DNA of 12,779 nt from Candidatus Methylomirabilota bacterium (GTDB taxonomy: Bacteria; Methylomirabilota; Methylomirabilia; Methylomirabilales; 2-02-FULL-66-22): NCBI GenBank assembly GCA_016208645.1, contig JACQXP010000028.1, positions 1-12,779 on the forward strand. The letters run 5' to 3'. A program made the translations under genes and the position numbers. The notes under the pieces are model-generated. The model was not told where the DNA came from and ran no database searches. It worked only from the letters and a program-made list of their open reading frames with translations. How positions within the stretch are numbered: the first letter of the stretch is position 1; each line of letters starts with the position of its first letter. This document shows positions 6,647-12,779 of this stretch, piece after piece.

Positions 6647-7287
6647 CCCTGCCACTCCCGCCCCGGGAGATCCGGATCCGGCGCCGGGCCCTGGACAAGC
6701 TGCTCCTGTACGCGGAGCGCTGCCCGGTGGAGATCGGGGGGCTCGGCAGCGTGGAGGAGGATGCCGAGGGGCTCCTGATCACCGACCTGTTCCTCCTGTC
6801 CCAGAAGGTCTCGGCCTCGGACACCGAACTGGACGCCGACGCCCTCTTCGAGTGCCTCGGTCGCGTCGTGGCGGAGGGGGGAGACGTGGCGAGCGTGCGC
6901 GTGTGGTGGCACAGCCACGCCGACATGGACCTGATCTGGAGCCAGACCGACTGCGCCACCATCGGAAGCCTGCCCGGGGATTTCTGGGTGGCGCTCCTGG
7001 TGAACCGGCGGCGGGGGATCCTCTGCCGCCTGGATGCCTTCGCGCCCCGCCGGCAGACCTGGGAGCTGCCCCTGGTCGAGGTCGTTGACGAGGAGCGCGG
7101 GGACCCCGAGGCCCTGCAGGCCGCCATTGATCGGGAGATCCTGGAGAAGGTGCGGGCCTACGTGGTGGTGCAGGATGTGATCGGCAGCGAGGGGATCGCG
7201 GTCACGATCGCCGAATACCCGGTCCCCCTGACGCTTGAACCCACGCGCTCCCGGCACGACCCGGGCGACGCGAGAGAGCGAAAGTGA
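6643..7287 (+). CDS. JAMM/JAB (MPN+) metalloprotease
   Basis: This 214-aa protein contains a complete JAMM zinc motif: Glu30 in PVEIGGLG, then His90-x-His92, seven residues, Ser100, two residues, Asp103 (WHSHADMDLIWSQTD). This is the E...HxHx7SxxD pattern of deubiquitinase-like isopeptidases and their bacterial relatives, which cleave at the C-terminus of ubiquitin-like modifiers or process sulfur carriers. The core domain covers about residues 8-145. The remainder (about 145-214) is a low-similarity tail with an acidic helix (DEERGDPEALQAAIDREILEKV) and a short strand region. The GTG start at 6643 overlaps the E2-like gene's TGA in GTGA, and GGAGG (6631-6635) lies seven bases upstream, so translation is coupled to the E2-like protein. 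No signal peptide is visible, so it is likely cytoplasmic. It is predicted to be catalytically competent; the substrate is unknown. Confidence 0.88.
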   Translation: MTLPLPPREIRIRRRALDKLLLYAERCPVEIGGLGSVEEDAEGLLITDLFLLSQKVSASDTELDADALFECLGRVVAEGGDVASVRVWWHSHADMDLIWSQTDCATIGSLPGDFWVALLVNRRRGILCRLDAFAPRRQTWELPLVEVVDEERGDPEALQAAIDREILEKVRAYVVVQDVIGSEGIAVTIAEYPVPLTLEPTRSRHDPGDARERK

Positions 7288-7294
7288 GGTCGGC

Positions 7295-8140
7295 ATGCGA
7301 CAGTGGGTGGTGATACTGGCGAGCTTCCTGGTCGGCGTGGGGGGCGGGATCTCTGCGGCCGCCGAGGCCCCGCCCGCGGCAGAGCCCGAGGCGAGCCGCG
7401 TGGTGGCGCGGGTGAACCAGGTGGAGATCACGTACGGCCAGTTCAAGCGCCGCCTGGAGGGTTTCCAACAGGAGCGCGGGCCGGTCCCGCCGGAGCAGTG
7501 GACGAACGTGCTGCGCGGCATGGTGCAAGAGGAGATCCTGCTCCAGGGGGCCGCGGCCGAGGGACTGGAAACGAACCCGGGGGTCAGGGCCCGGCTGGAG
7601 CAGGCCCGGCGGCAGGTGCTGATCGAGGAGTTGTTGAAGCACAAGGTCATCGCCGTGGCCCGGATCACCGAGGAAGAGGCGCGGAAGATGTACGAGGAGA
7701 ACAAGCCCCTCTTCGGCACGGAGACGGTGGCGGCCAGCCATATCATGGTGAAGACCCAGGCGGAGGCCGAGGCCATCCTCCAAGAGCTCCAAGCCGGCAA
7801 AGACTTTGCGGAACTGGCCAAGGCGAAATCGCAGGATACCGCGAGCGCGGAGAAGGGGGGAGACCTCGGTTCCCTGAGCCGCGGGCAGACCGTGCCGGAG
7901 TTCGAGGAGGAGGCCTTCCGGCTCAAGGAGGGGGAGCTGTCCGCCGTGATCAAGACGCAGTACGGCTATCACATCCTCAAGGGCGGCGCCCACACGACCG
8001 CCATCCAGCCCTTCGAGGAGGTGCAGGATCGCATCCGGCAGTCGCTCATCCAGCAGAAGCAGCGGGAAACCTTCAAGGCCTTCATGGCGGGCCTCGAGCA
8101 GCGGGCAACGGCCGAGGTCTTCGAGGACCGGTTGAGGTGA
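7295..8140 (+). CDS. Secreted SurA/PpiC-type peptidyl-prolyl cis-trans isomerase (parvulin)
   Basis: This 281-aa periplasmic chaperone-isomerase begins with a signal peptide (MRQWVVILASFLVGVGGGISAAAEA) with cleavage expected around residues 20-25 and no lipobox Cys. Residues about 35-135 match the SurA/PrsA N-terminal helical region (VVARVNQVEITYGQFKRRL). The parvulin rotamase domain follows at about 141-232, with the family landmarks ASHIMVKT, FAELAKAKSQD, KGGDLGSLSRGQ, VPEFEEEAF and YGYHILK. It assists folding of exported proteins, probably outer-membrane proteins. The ATG at 7295 begins seven bases after the JAMM stop, and TGAGG (7285-7289) supplies the ribosome site. An upstream in-frame start at 7235 would overlap the JAMM gene and bury the signal peptide, so it was not used. 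It is co-transcribed with the E2-like and JAMM genes. Its role with them is unclear, as it works outside the cytoplasm. Confidence 0.9.
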   Translation: MRQWVVILASFLVGVGGGISAAAEAPPAAEPEASRVVARVNQVEITYGQFKRRLEGFQQERGPVPPEQWTNVLRGMVQEEILLQGAAAEGLETNPGVRARLEQARRQVLIEELLKHKVIAVARITEEEARKMYEENKPLFGTETVAASHIMVKTQAEAEAILQELQAGKDFAELAKAKSQDTASAEKGGDLGSLSRGQTVPEFEEEAFRLKEGELSAVIKTQYGYHILKGGAHTTAIQPFEEVQDRIRQSLIQQKQRETFKAFMAGLEQRATAEVFEDRLR

Positions 8141-8190
8141 CGGCATGCGCCGGTGGAGAGTCATGGCGTTGAAGGCCAGGAAGAGCCGAC

Positions 8191-8223
8191 AAAACAGAAA
8201 GCCGTGGCGGATCCGCCACGGCT
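8191..8223 (-). terminator. Intrinsic terminator of the tRNA-Leu transcript
   Basis: A perfect 24-bp palindrome (AGCCGTGGCGGA then TCCGCCACGGCT, 8200-8223) lies 16 bp downstream of the tRNA 3' end in its direction of transcription. On the - strand it is followed by TTCTGTTTT (8199-8191), the expected U-rich tail. On the + strand no T-run follows, so it serves the tRNA rather than the parvulin gene, although the stem may also slow + strand transcription. Confidence 0.85.
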
Positions 8224-8239
8224 CCTGCGAAGACCTGCG

Positions 8240-8326
8240 TGGTGCCGAAGGGGGGACTCGAACCCCCACGGGGGAACCCCCACTACGCCCTGAACGTAGC
8301 GCGTCTACCAGTTCCGCCACTTCGGC
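8240..8326 (-). tRNA. tRNA-Leu (anticodon CAG)
   Basis: On the - strand the acceptor stem GCCGAAG pairs with CTTCGGC, followed by discriminator A and an encoded CCA (8242-8240). The anticodon stem CTACG/CGTAG closes a seven-base loop TTCAGGG with anticodon CAG (8292-8290 on the - strand), reading CUG. The long variable arm (GGGGG-TT-CCCCC) is typical of class II tRNA-Leu. The T-arm GGGGGTTCGAGTCCCCC is intact. It has its own promoter and terminator, and runs against the flanking + strand genes. CUG is a very common leucine codon in this GC-rich DNA. Confidence 0.97.
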
Positions 8327-8335
8327 CGCGCCCAT

Positions 8336-8364
8336 CTTCTAGACCGTTGGCCGCGAAAAGTCAA
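8336..8364 (-). promoter_or_regulatory. sigma70 promoter of tRNA-Leu
   Basis: Read on the - strand: TTGACT (8364-8359), a 17-bp spacer, then TAGAAG (8341-8336). The predicted transcript start at about 8329 lies three bases before the mature tRNA 5' end at 8326. The position fits a tRNA promoter very well. The -10 box is identical to that of the DegP promoter at 9466-9494. Confidence 0.75.
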
Positions 8365-8386
8365 TGGAAAATCACGTGAGCCGGTG

Positions 8387-9301
8387 ATGGTCCGAAGGCG
8401 CTCGCAGGAACCGCGGGGGAGACCGGCGGGCGGGCGAGCCGACCTGTCGGCGGCCCGCCAGGGCGTGCGGGGACTCCAGCGGACCGACAGGGCTCTGGAC
8501 CGTCGCCCCATCATCACGTTGCTCACGGACTTCGGCCACCAGGATCCGTTCGTGGGAATCATGAAAGGGGTGATGCTGAGTCTCTGTCCCGCGGCCGCCC
8601 TGGTGGATCTGTGCCACGAGACGGCGGCCTACGACGTCCTGGGTGGAAGCTTCCTCCTCCACTCGGCCGTGCGCTTCTTTCCCGCGGGGACGATTCATGT
8701 GGCCGTGGTGGACCCGGGAGTCGGCGGGCCGCGGCGACCCATCCTTGCCCAGATCGACGATCACCTCTTCGTAGCGCCGGACAACGGCCTGCTGAGCTAC
8801 CCCATGTCCCATGGGACCGCCCGGTCGGTCCGGGCCATCACCGCGGGGGAGTACCTGCTGGAGCAGGTGAGCGCGACCTTCCACGGCCGGGACGTGTTTG
8901 CGCCCGTGGCCGGCCACCTGGCCCGGGGGGTTCCGCCGGAGCGGTTCGGGCCCGAGGTCACGGACGCCGTCCGCCTGACAATCCCGCGGCCCAGTCTCGA
9001 CCCGGTCGGAGTCCTGACGGGGCAGGTGGTGTGGATCGATCGCTTCGGCAATTGCATCACGAACATCCGGCGCGAAGATGTGGAGGCGTTGGCGGCCGGC
9101 GTCTCGGGTACCCTCCGGGTCCTCCTGGACGGCCGCCCGCTGGGCGGCATCGTCCAGTTCTTCGGGGAGGCCGGCCCGGGCGGCCGGGGCGCCATCATCG
9201 GAAGCACCGGCCATCTGGAGTTGTTCTCACGCCAGGGCAATCTCGCGCGCCAGTGGGGCATCGCCCCCGGGGGAGCGGTTCGCCTGGAGGTCGGCGCCTG
9301 A
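8387..9301 (+). CDS. S-adenosylmethionine hydrolase (SAM hydroxide adenosyltransferase, DUF62)
   Basis: This protein of about 304 aa belongs to the fluorinase/chlorinase superfamily, whose common bacterial and archaeal members use water to split SAM into adenosine and methionine. IITLLTDFG and PFVGIMKG form the conserved N-terminal block. The triad described for the hydrolase branch is present, numbering from the ATG: Asp109 and Arg116 in VVDPGVGGPR, and His166 in FHGRD. The C-terminal domain carries WIDRFGNCITNI, the adenine-binding block. The first 40 or so residues are Arg-rich and not part of the family; GTG at 8465 would give a more usual N-terminus. I chose ATG 8387 (GTGAG at 8376-8380) with low certainty; GTG at 8384 is also possible. 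The start region faces the tRNA promoter head to head. The presence of Arg and His argues for hydrolase over halogenase. Confidence 0.88.
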   Translation: MVRRRSQEPRGRPAGGRADLSAARQGVRGLQRTDRALDRRPIITLLTDFGHQDPFVGIMKGVMLSLCPAAALVDLCHETAAYDVLGGSFLLHSAVRFFPAGTIHVAVVDPGVGGPRRPILAQIDDHLFVAPDNGLLSYPMSHGTARSVRAITAGEYLLEQVSATFHGRDVFAPVAGHLARGVPPERFGPEVTDAVRLTIPRPSLDPVGVLTGQVVWIDRFGNCITNIRREDVEALAAGVSGTLRVLLDGRPLGGIVQFFGEAGPGGRGAIIGSTGHLELFSRQGNLARQWGIAPGGAVRLEVGA

Positions 9302-9461
9302 CGCCGGCAGCGGGGAGGCGAAGGTGAACCTGGATCAGGCCAAGCAGGTGCTTGACCTGCTGGACGACCTGAAGAACAAGACGGCGGGGAACCTGACCGC
9401 CGCGGAGGCTAGGATTGGAACTCCTGACGACCTGTCCATCGGCGACGGTTGAGGCCCCACG
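9297..9461 (+). pseudogene. DUF1844 gene remnant (truncated and frameshifted)
   Basis: The peptide PDAGSGEAKVNL then DQAKQVLDLLDDLKNKTAGNLTAAEA matches the central and C-terminal half of the small DUF1844 family (consensus NL-xx-AKQTIDLL-x-L-xx-KT-x-GNLT-xx-E). The N-terminal half is missing: similarity begins at the stop codon of the SAM hydrolase gene. After AEAR the reading frame is lost, but pieces of the expected ending LLE-LLYDLRxRYVEA can be traced in alternating frames (GLELL about 9413-9428, DLSI about 9428-9442, VEA about 9447-9456). An open 42-aa frame remains from GTG 9324 to TGA 9452, with GGGGAGG (9312-9318) five bases upstream, so a short peptide could still be made. I read it as a decaying gene. 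The function of DUF1844 is not known. Confidence 0.62.
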
Positions 9462-9465
9462 CGGT

Positions 9466-9494
9466 TTGACAGCACCTGTCCTGTATGCTAGAAG
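9466..9494 (+). promoter_or_regulatory. sigma70-type promoter of the DegP-like gene
   Basis: TTGACA (9466-9471), a 17-bp spacer, and TAGAAG (9489-9494) preceded by TGC (extended -10). The predicted start is near 9501, giving a leader of about 45 nt to the ATG at 9546. This supports that ATG over a GTG at 9507, which would leave almost no leader. Confidence 0.65.
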
Positions 9495-9545
9495 GAAAGT
9501 CTGATCGTGTGTGAGACTCGTGGGCACCCGGAGGCTCGCGGAACG

Positions 9546-11003
9546 ATGTGCACCCGCACCACCCTGCGCGGACGCGGCCGCGCTCCCGCGGCCGTCCTCA
9601 CCATCCTCTCGGTCCTTGTCCTCGGCCAGCCGGCCCTGGCCCAGGACGGCCGGAGCGCCCTGCAGACCCTGCAGGATGCCTTCGTCCAGGTGGCCCAGGC
9701 CGTCAAGCCGGCGGTGGTCAACATCGCCACCACGCAGCGGCCCCGCCCGCAGGAGGGGCGCCGGGCCCCGCAGGCGCCCCCCTTCTTCCGGGGCCCCTTC
9801 CGGGACTTCTTCGGCGAGGATTTTCTCGAGCGCTTCTTCGGGGAGCAGCCCCAGCGCGAGCGGCGAAGCCTGGGCTCCGGCGTGATCGTGGACAAGCGGG
9901 GCTACATCCTCACCAACAACCACGTCATCGAGCAGGCGGACCAGATCGAGGTCCGCCTCTCGGACAAGCGGAAGTTCGCCGCCACGGTCATCGGCAAGGA
10001 TCCCAAGACCGATCTGGCGGTGATCAAGATTGACGCGCCCGAAGACCTGCCGGTGGCCAAGCTCGGGGACTCGAACACGATCCGCATCGGCGAGTGGGCC
10101 ATCGCCATCGGCAATCCCTTCGGCCTGGACCAGACGGTGACGGTGGGCGTCATCAGCGCCGTGGGCCGTTCCGAGGTCGGCATCACCACCTATGAGGACT
10201 TCATCCAGACCGACGCCTCCATCAACCCGGGGAACTCGGGCGGCCCCCTGGTCAACCTGAACGGCGAGGTCATCGGGATCAACACGGCCATCGTGGCCAC
10301 GGGGCAGGGCATCGGTTTCGCCATCCCCATCAGCATGGCGCGGGAGATCAAGGATCGCCTCCTCGCCCAGGGCAAGGTCGTCCGGGCCTGGCTGGGCGTG
10401 GGCATCCAGGAGCTCACCGAAGAGCTGGCGCCGCAGTTCGGGGTGAAGCCGGAAGCCGGGGTGCTGGTTGGCAACGTGATGCCGGGCAGCCCGGCGGAGC
10501 GGGGCGGGCTGAAGACCGGAGACATCATCCAGGAGTTCAACGAGGCGAAGATCGCCAACGTCCGCCAGCTCCAGCGGGAGGTGGCCCAGAGCTCCGTGGG
10601 CTCCCGGGCGCGGGTGAAGGTCCTGCGGGAAAAGCAGCCGGTCGAGGTCACCATCGTCCTGGGCGAGCAGCCTGCGGAGGCCGCCGCGGCGCCGGCCCCC
10701 TCGCCCGTCGAGTCGGCGGAGCGGTTCGGGCTGACGGTGCAGGACTTGACGCCCGAGCTCCGCGAACAGCTCCGGCTGAACAGCACGGACGGGGTCATCG
10801 TGTCCAGCGTGGACGAGGCGGGCCCCGCGGCCCGGGCCGGGATCCGTCCGGGCGATCTCATCACGGAAGCGAACCGTGAGCCGGTGAAGAATGCGCGCGA
10901 CTTCACGCGGATCCTCGGCCAGATGCGCCGGGGGCAGAACCTCCTGGTCCTGGTGCGGCGGGACGGGAGCTCGCGGTTCGCCGTGCTCCCTCCGAACAAC
11001 TGA
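9546..11003 (+). CDS. Do/DegP-family periplasmic serine endoprotease
   Basis: This 485-aa HtrA-type protease degrades or refolds damaged envelope proteins. It starts with a signal peptide (Arg-rich n-region, hydrophobic APAAVLTILSVLVLGQ, cleavage after ALA at about residue 32). The trypsin-like domain shows the full triad: His126 in TNNHVIE, Asp156 in KTDLAVI, Ser231 in NPGNSGGP. An LA-loop-like insert rich in Phe and Arg (PPFFRGPFRDFFGEDFLERFF) precedes it. Two PDZ domains follow at about 275-375 (GVLVGNVMPGSPAERGGLKTGD) and 393-480 (GVIVSSVDEAGPAARAGIRPGD), separated by an Ala-Pro linker. GGAGG at 9530-9534 supports ATG 9546; the upstream GTG at 9507 was rejected. It has its own promoter and ends 76 bp before the sigma factor gene. 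Assignment is very sure; whether it is DegP, DegQ or MucD cannot be told. Confidence 0.95.
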   Translation: MCTRTTLRGRGRAPAAVLTILSVLVLGQPALAQDGRSALQTLQDAFVQVAQAVKPAVVNIATTQRPRPQEGRRAPQAPPFFRGPFRDFFGEDFLERFFGEQPQRERRSLGSGVIVDKRGYILTNNHVIEQADQIEVRLSDKRKFAATVIGKDPKTDLAVIKIDAPEDLPVAKLGDSNTIRIGEWAIAIGNPFGLDQTVTVGVISAVGRSEVGITTYEDFIQTDASINPGNSGGPLVNLNGEVIGINTAIVATGQGIGFAIPISMAREIKDRLLAQGKVVRAWLGVGIQELTEELAPQFGVKPEAGVLVGNVMPGSPAERGGLKTGDIIQEFNEAKIANVRQLQREVAQSSVGSRARVKVLREKQPVEVTIVLGEQPAEAAAAPAPSPVESAERFGLTVQDLTPELREQLRLNSTDGVIVSSVDEAGPAARAGIRPGDLITEANREPVKNARDFTRILGQMRRGQNLLVLVRRDGSSRFAVLPPNN

Positions 11004-11079
11004 CCGCCTGTCAGGGCCGACGGTCCCGCTCCCGATCCGGCCCGTTGCCTCCACCACCCGCAGCACTCTCGGAGCCAGG

Positions 11080-11937
11080 ATGGCCCGACGCTCGGCATCC
11101 TTTTACGAGGAGATCAGCGACGATGCGCTGGCCGCCTACATCCGGCGGATCGTGCGCATCCCCCTGCTGGCCAAGGAGGAAGAGCTCCGGCTGGGCGCCC
11201 TGATCCGGCGGGGAGACGAACGGGCCTATCGCGCGCTGGTGGAGGCCAATCTCCGCTTCGTGGTCAAGGTGGCCATGCGCTATCAGGGATGCGGCCTGTC
11301 CCTGCTGGACCTCATCAACGAGGGGAACCTGGGCCTGCTGGAGGCGGCGCGTCGCTACGCGCCGGAGCACGGGGTCAAGTTCATCACCTACGCAGTTTGG
11401 TGGATCCGGCAGGCCATCATGCAGGCCCTGGCCGCGGGGGGCAGCGCCGTCCGGCTTCCCATCCGCAAGGCCCGCCTGGCCTCCAAGATCCGCGGGCTGC
11501 GCGCCGACCTGACCCAGGAACGGCAGGAGGAGCCCAGCGACGCGGCCCTGGCGGAGGCCATGCACCTCGAGCCGGGGGAGATGGAGGACGTGCTGCGCGG
11601 GGCCCAGCCGCACACCTCGCTGAGCGAGAACGGATACGCCGAGGAGCATCTGGGGCTGGAGCTGGCCCGGAAGAGCGTGATCCCCCCGGCGGACCAGGAT
11701 CTCATCTCGCACTCGTTCCGCGAAGAGGTGGAGCGGATGCTCCGCCACCTGAAGCCGAGGGAGCGGGCGGTGATCGAGCTGCGCTTCGGCCTGGGACCCG
11801 AGGAGCCTCGGACCCTGGAAGAGGTGGGCCGCCGGCTCAAGCTGTCCCGCGAGCGCATTCGCCAGATCGAAGAGCGGGCCAAGCAGAAGCTCCGGCTGAT
11901 GGCCCGGACGCGCCACCTGAAGGATTATCTGAACTGA
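11080..11937 (+). CDS. RNA polymerase sigma factor, sigma70 family (short group 2-like)
   Basis: This 285-aa protein lacks the long region 1.1 of the housekeeping sigma factor. Region 1.2 lies at about 12-36 (DDALAAYIRRIVRIPLLAKEEE). Region 2 is at about 43-112, with RFVVKVAMRY, LLDLINEGNLGLLEAARRY and the promoter-melting stretch FITYAVWWIRQAI. Region 3 follows, and region 4 lies at about 225-280 with a helix-turn-helix in TLEEVGRRLKLSRERIRQIEERAKQKLR. Its promoter contacts look close to the primary sigma, as in RpoS-like factors. The ATG at 11080 is preceded by GGAG (11071-11074). No anti-sigma gene is adjacent. The gene lies 76 bp downstream of the DegP-like protease, with no clear terminator between them, and only 15 bp before a GAF-GGDEF gene, suggesting co-transcription. 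The stress it answers to is not shown by the sequence. Confidence 0.93.
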   Translation: MARRSASFYEEISDDALAAYIRRIVRIPLLAKEEELRLGALIRRGDERAYRALVEANLRFVVKVAMRYQGCGLSLLDLINEGNLGLLEAARRYAPEHGVKFITYAVWWIRQAIMQALAAGGSAVRLPIRKARLASKIRGLRADLTQERQEEPSDAALAEAMHLEPGEMEDVLRGAQPHTSLSENGYAEEHLGLELARKSVIPPADQDLISHSFREEVERMLRHLKPRERAVIELRFGLGPEEPRTLEEVGRRLKLSRERIRQIEERAKQKLRLMARTRHLKDYLN

Positions 11938-11952
11938 GGTCGGCGGGCTAGC

Positions 11953-12779
11953 ATGGAACGGACGGCAGGCGGCGAGGGGGCGCGGCCGGACGATTCGGCG
12001 CTCCAGCAGCGCCTTCGGGAGCTCGAGGCCCAGGTGCAGGGCCAGGCGCGGGAGATCCGCGCCCTGGAGAAAATCGAGTCTCTCCAGGACGGGAACCGCG
12101 AGCTGGAAGCGGAAAATCGCACCCTCCGGGAGAAGGTGGCGGAGCTGCACACCTTCCTGAACCTGAGCAAGACCCTCTCTGCGACCCTGAACATGGAGGA
12201 GCTGTTCCGCCTGGCGCTGCACCTGATCGGGCGGTCCCTCCACGTTGACGCCTACTCGCTGATGCTGCTGGACGAGGCGGGTGACCGCCTGGTGGTCAAG
12301 GCGGCCTTCGGGCTCCCCGAGGACGGGGGGCCGGGCCTGGCCCTCCGGCTCGGGGAGGGGATCTCCGGCCTGGTGGCGCAGACCGGCCAGGCCATGCTGG
12401 TGCCCGACGCCAGCGCCGAGTCCCGCTTCCTGGAGCAGGAGTGTTTCCCCCCGCAGCACGGCTCCTTCATCTGCGTGCCCCTGCGGATCAAGGGGCGGGA
12501 GGTCATCGGGGTCCTGAACGCCCAGAAGCCGGAGCCGCAGGGATTCAGCCTGGCCGACCTGGACCTCTTCCAGGCCGTGGCCAACCAGGTGGCGGTGGCG
12601 CTTGAGAACGCGCAGCTCTACCAGCGGACCAAGGAGCTCTCCGCCCGCGACGATCTCACGGGCCTGTTCAACCGGCGCCACTTCTTCGACAACCTGGAGA
12701 AGGAGATCCAGCGCGCCCGCCGGTACCGGCGTGTCTTCTCCCTGCTCATGCTGGACCTGGATGATTTCAAGGGCTACAA
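11953..12779 (+). CDS. GAF-GGDEF protein, probable diguanylate cyclase (3' end outside window)
   Basis: The frame is open from ATG 11953 to the window end (275 complete codons). Residues about 17-66 form a charged coiled coil (LQQRLRELEAQV, NRELEAENRTLREKVAEL). A GAF sensor domain lies at about 75-222, including EELFRLALHLIGRSLHVDAYS, GISGLVAQTGQAMLVPD, FICVPLRIKGREVIGVLNAQ and LFQAVANQVAVALENAQLY. A signalling helix leads into a GGDEF domain beginning with DDLTGLFNRRHF (233-244) and LMLDLDDFK (265-273), whose Asp corresponds to a metal ligand. The GG[DE]EF catalytic loop lies beyond the window, so cyclase activity cannot be judged. No signal peptide or membrane helix is seen, so it is cytoplasmic. 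Only 15 bp separate it from the sigma factor stop, so the two are probably one transcript; the ribosome site is weak (TGAGG at 11935-11939). Confidence 0.9.
   Translation, partial: MERTAGGEGARPDDSALQQRLRELEAQVQGQAREIRALEKIESLQDGNRELEAENRTLREKVAELHTFLNLSKTLSATLNMEELFRLALHLIGRSLHVDAYSLMLLDEAGDRLVVKAAFGLPEDGGPGLALRLGEGISGLVAQTGQAMLVPDASAESRFLEQECFPPQHGSFICVPLRIKGREVIGVLNAQKPEPQGFSLADLDLFQAVANQVAVALENAQLYQRTKELSARDDLTGLFNRRHFFDNLEKEIQRARRYRRVFSLLMLDLDDFKGY

Noticed and set aside
8145..8342. Small + strand open frame after the parvulin gene
   Set aside because: It runs straight through the antisense of tRNA-Leu and its terminator; the peptide (GGTRTPTGEPP...) is a typical spurious translation of a tRNA complement.
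9507..9545. GTG at 9507 as the DegP-like start
   Set aside because: It would leave a leader of only a few bases after the predicted transcript start and add 13 non-signal residues; ATG 9546 has GGAGG upstream and gives a normal signal peptide.
11014..11043. Inverted repeat GGGCCG...CGGCCC between the DegP-like and sigma factor genes
   Set aside because: Only six base pairs with an 18-nt loop and no T-run; too weak to call a terminator.
11011..12681. Long open frame on the - strand opposite the sigma factor and GAF-GGDEF genes
   Set aside because: It is the complement of two well-supported genes, and its product shows no recognisable domain.

Overview
The window is GC-rich (wobble positions are mostly G or C) and densely coding, with nearly all genes on the + strand. 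A Do-type periplasmic protease with two PDZ domains, a secreted SurA/parvulin-type isomerase and sigma70-type promoters point to a diderm bacterium. The gene mix recalls uncultured lineages such as NC10/Methylomirabilota, Rokubacteria or deltaproteobacterial groups, but this placement is an inference from gene content only.

Layout, left to right: (1) 2-547, the 3' part of a histone-deacetylase-family gene. (2) 692-2940, a good sigma70 promoter followed by a class II aldolase gene overlapping an Na/Pi cotransporter-PhoU gene by 4 bp. (3) 2941-3097, a non-coding stretch holding a near-perfect 45-bp copy of the transporter gene's 3' end and then an AT-rich hairpin repeat. (4) 3095-5308, a PpsR/PDRP-type pyruvate kinase-phosphorylase, a stand-alone RAM-domain protein and a GalT-family nucleotidyltransferase with an unusual active site. 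(5) 5309-5509, a 20-bp perfect palindrome, a GC dinucleotide run and a promoter. (6) 5510-8140, an apparent operon of a protein with an E2 (ubiquitin-conjugating)-like C-terminal domain, a JAMM/JAB metalloprotease with a complete metal motif, and a secreted parvulin isomerase. (7) 8191-8364, tRNA-Leu(CAG) on the - strand with its own promoter and intrinsic terminator. (8) 8387-9301, an S-adenosylmethionine hydrolase (DUF62 type), then a decayed DUF1844 fragment. (9) 9466-11003, a promoter and a DegP/HtrA-type protease. (10) 11080-12779, a short sigma70-family factor followed closely by a GAF-GGDEF protein cut by the window edge.

Most of the window is housekeeping or regulation: envelope protein quality control (parvulin isomerase, DegP), phosphate and carbon metabolism, and signalling. 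The most unusual part is the E2-like/JAMM gene pair. The E2-like domain (HPH...CLG...W) sits after a long uncharacterised N-terminal region and a coiled coil. It is translationally coupled to a peptidase of the type that removes ubiquitin-like modifiers. No E1-like activating enzyme or ubiquitin-like protein is visible in the window, so this would be a minimal or partly scattered prokaryotic conjugation system.

Four sigma70-type promoters read from the sequence share a 17-bp spacer, and two share the same -10 element (TAGAAG).
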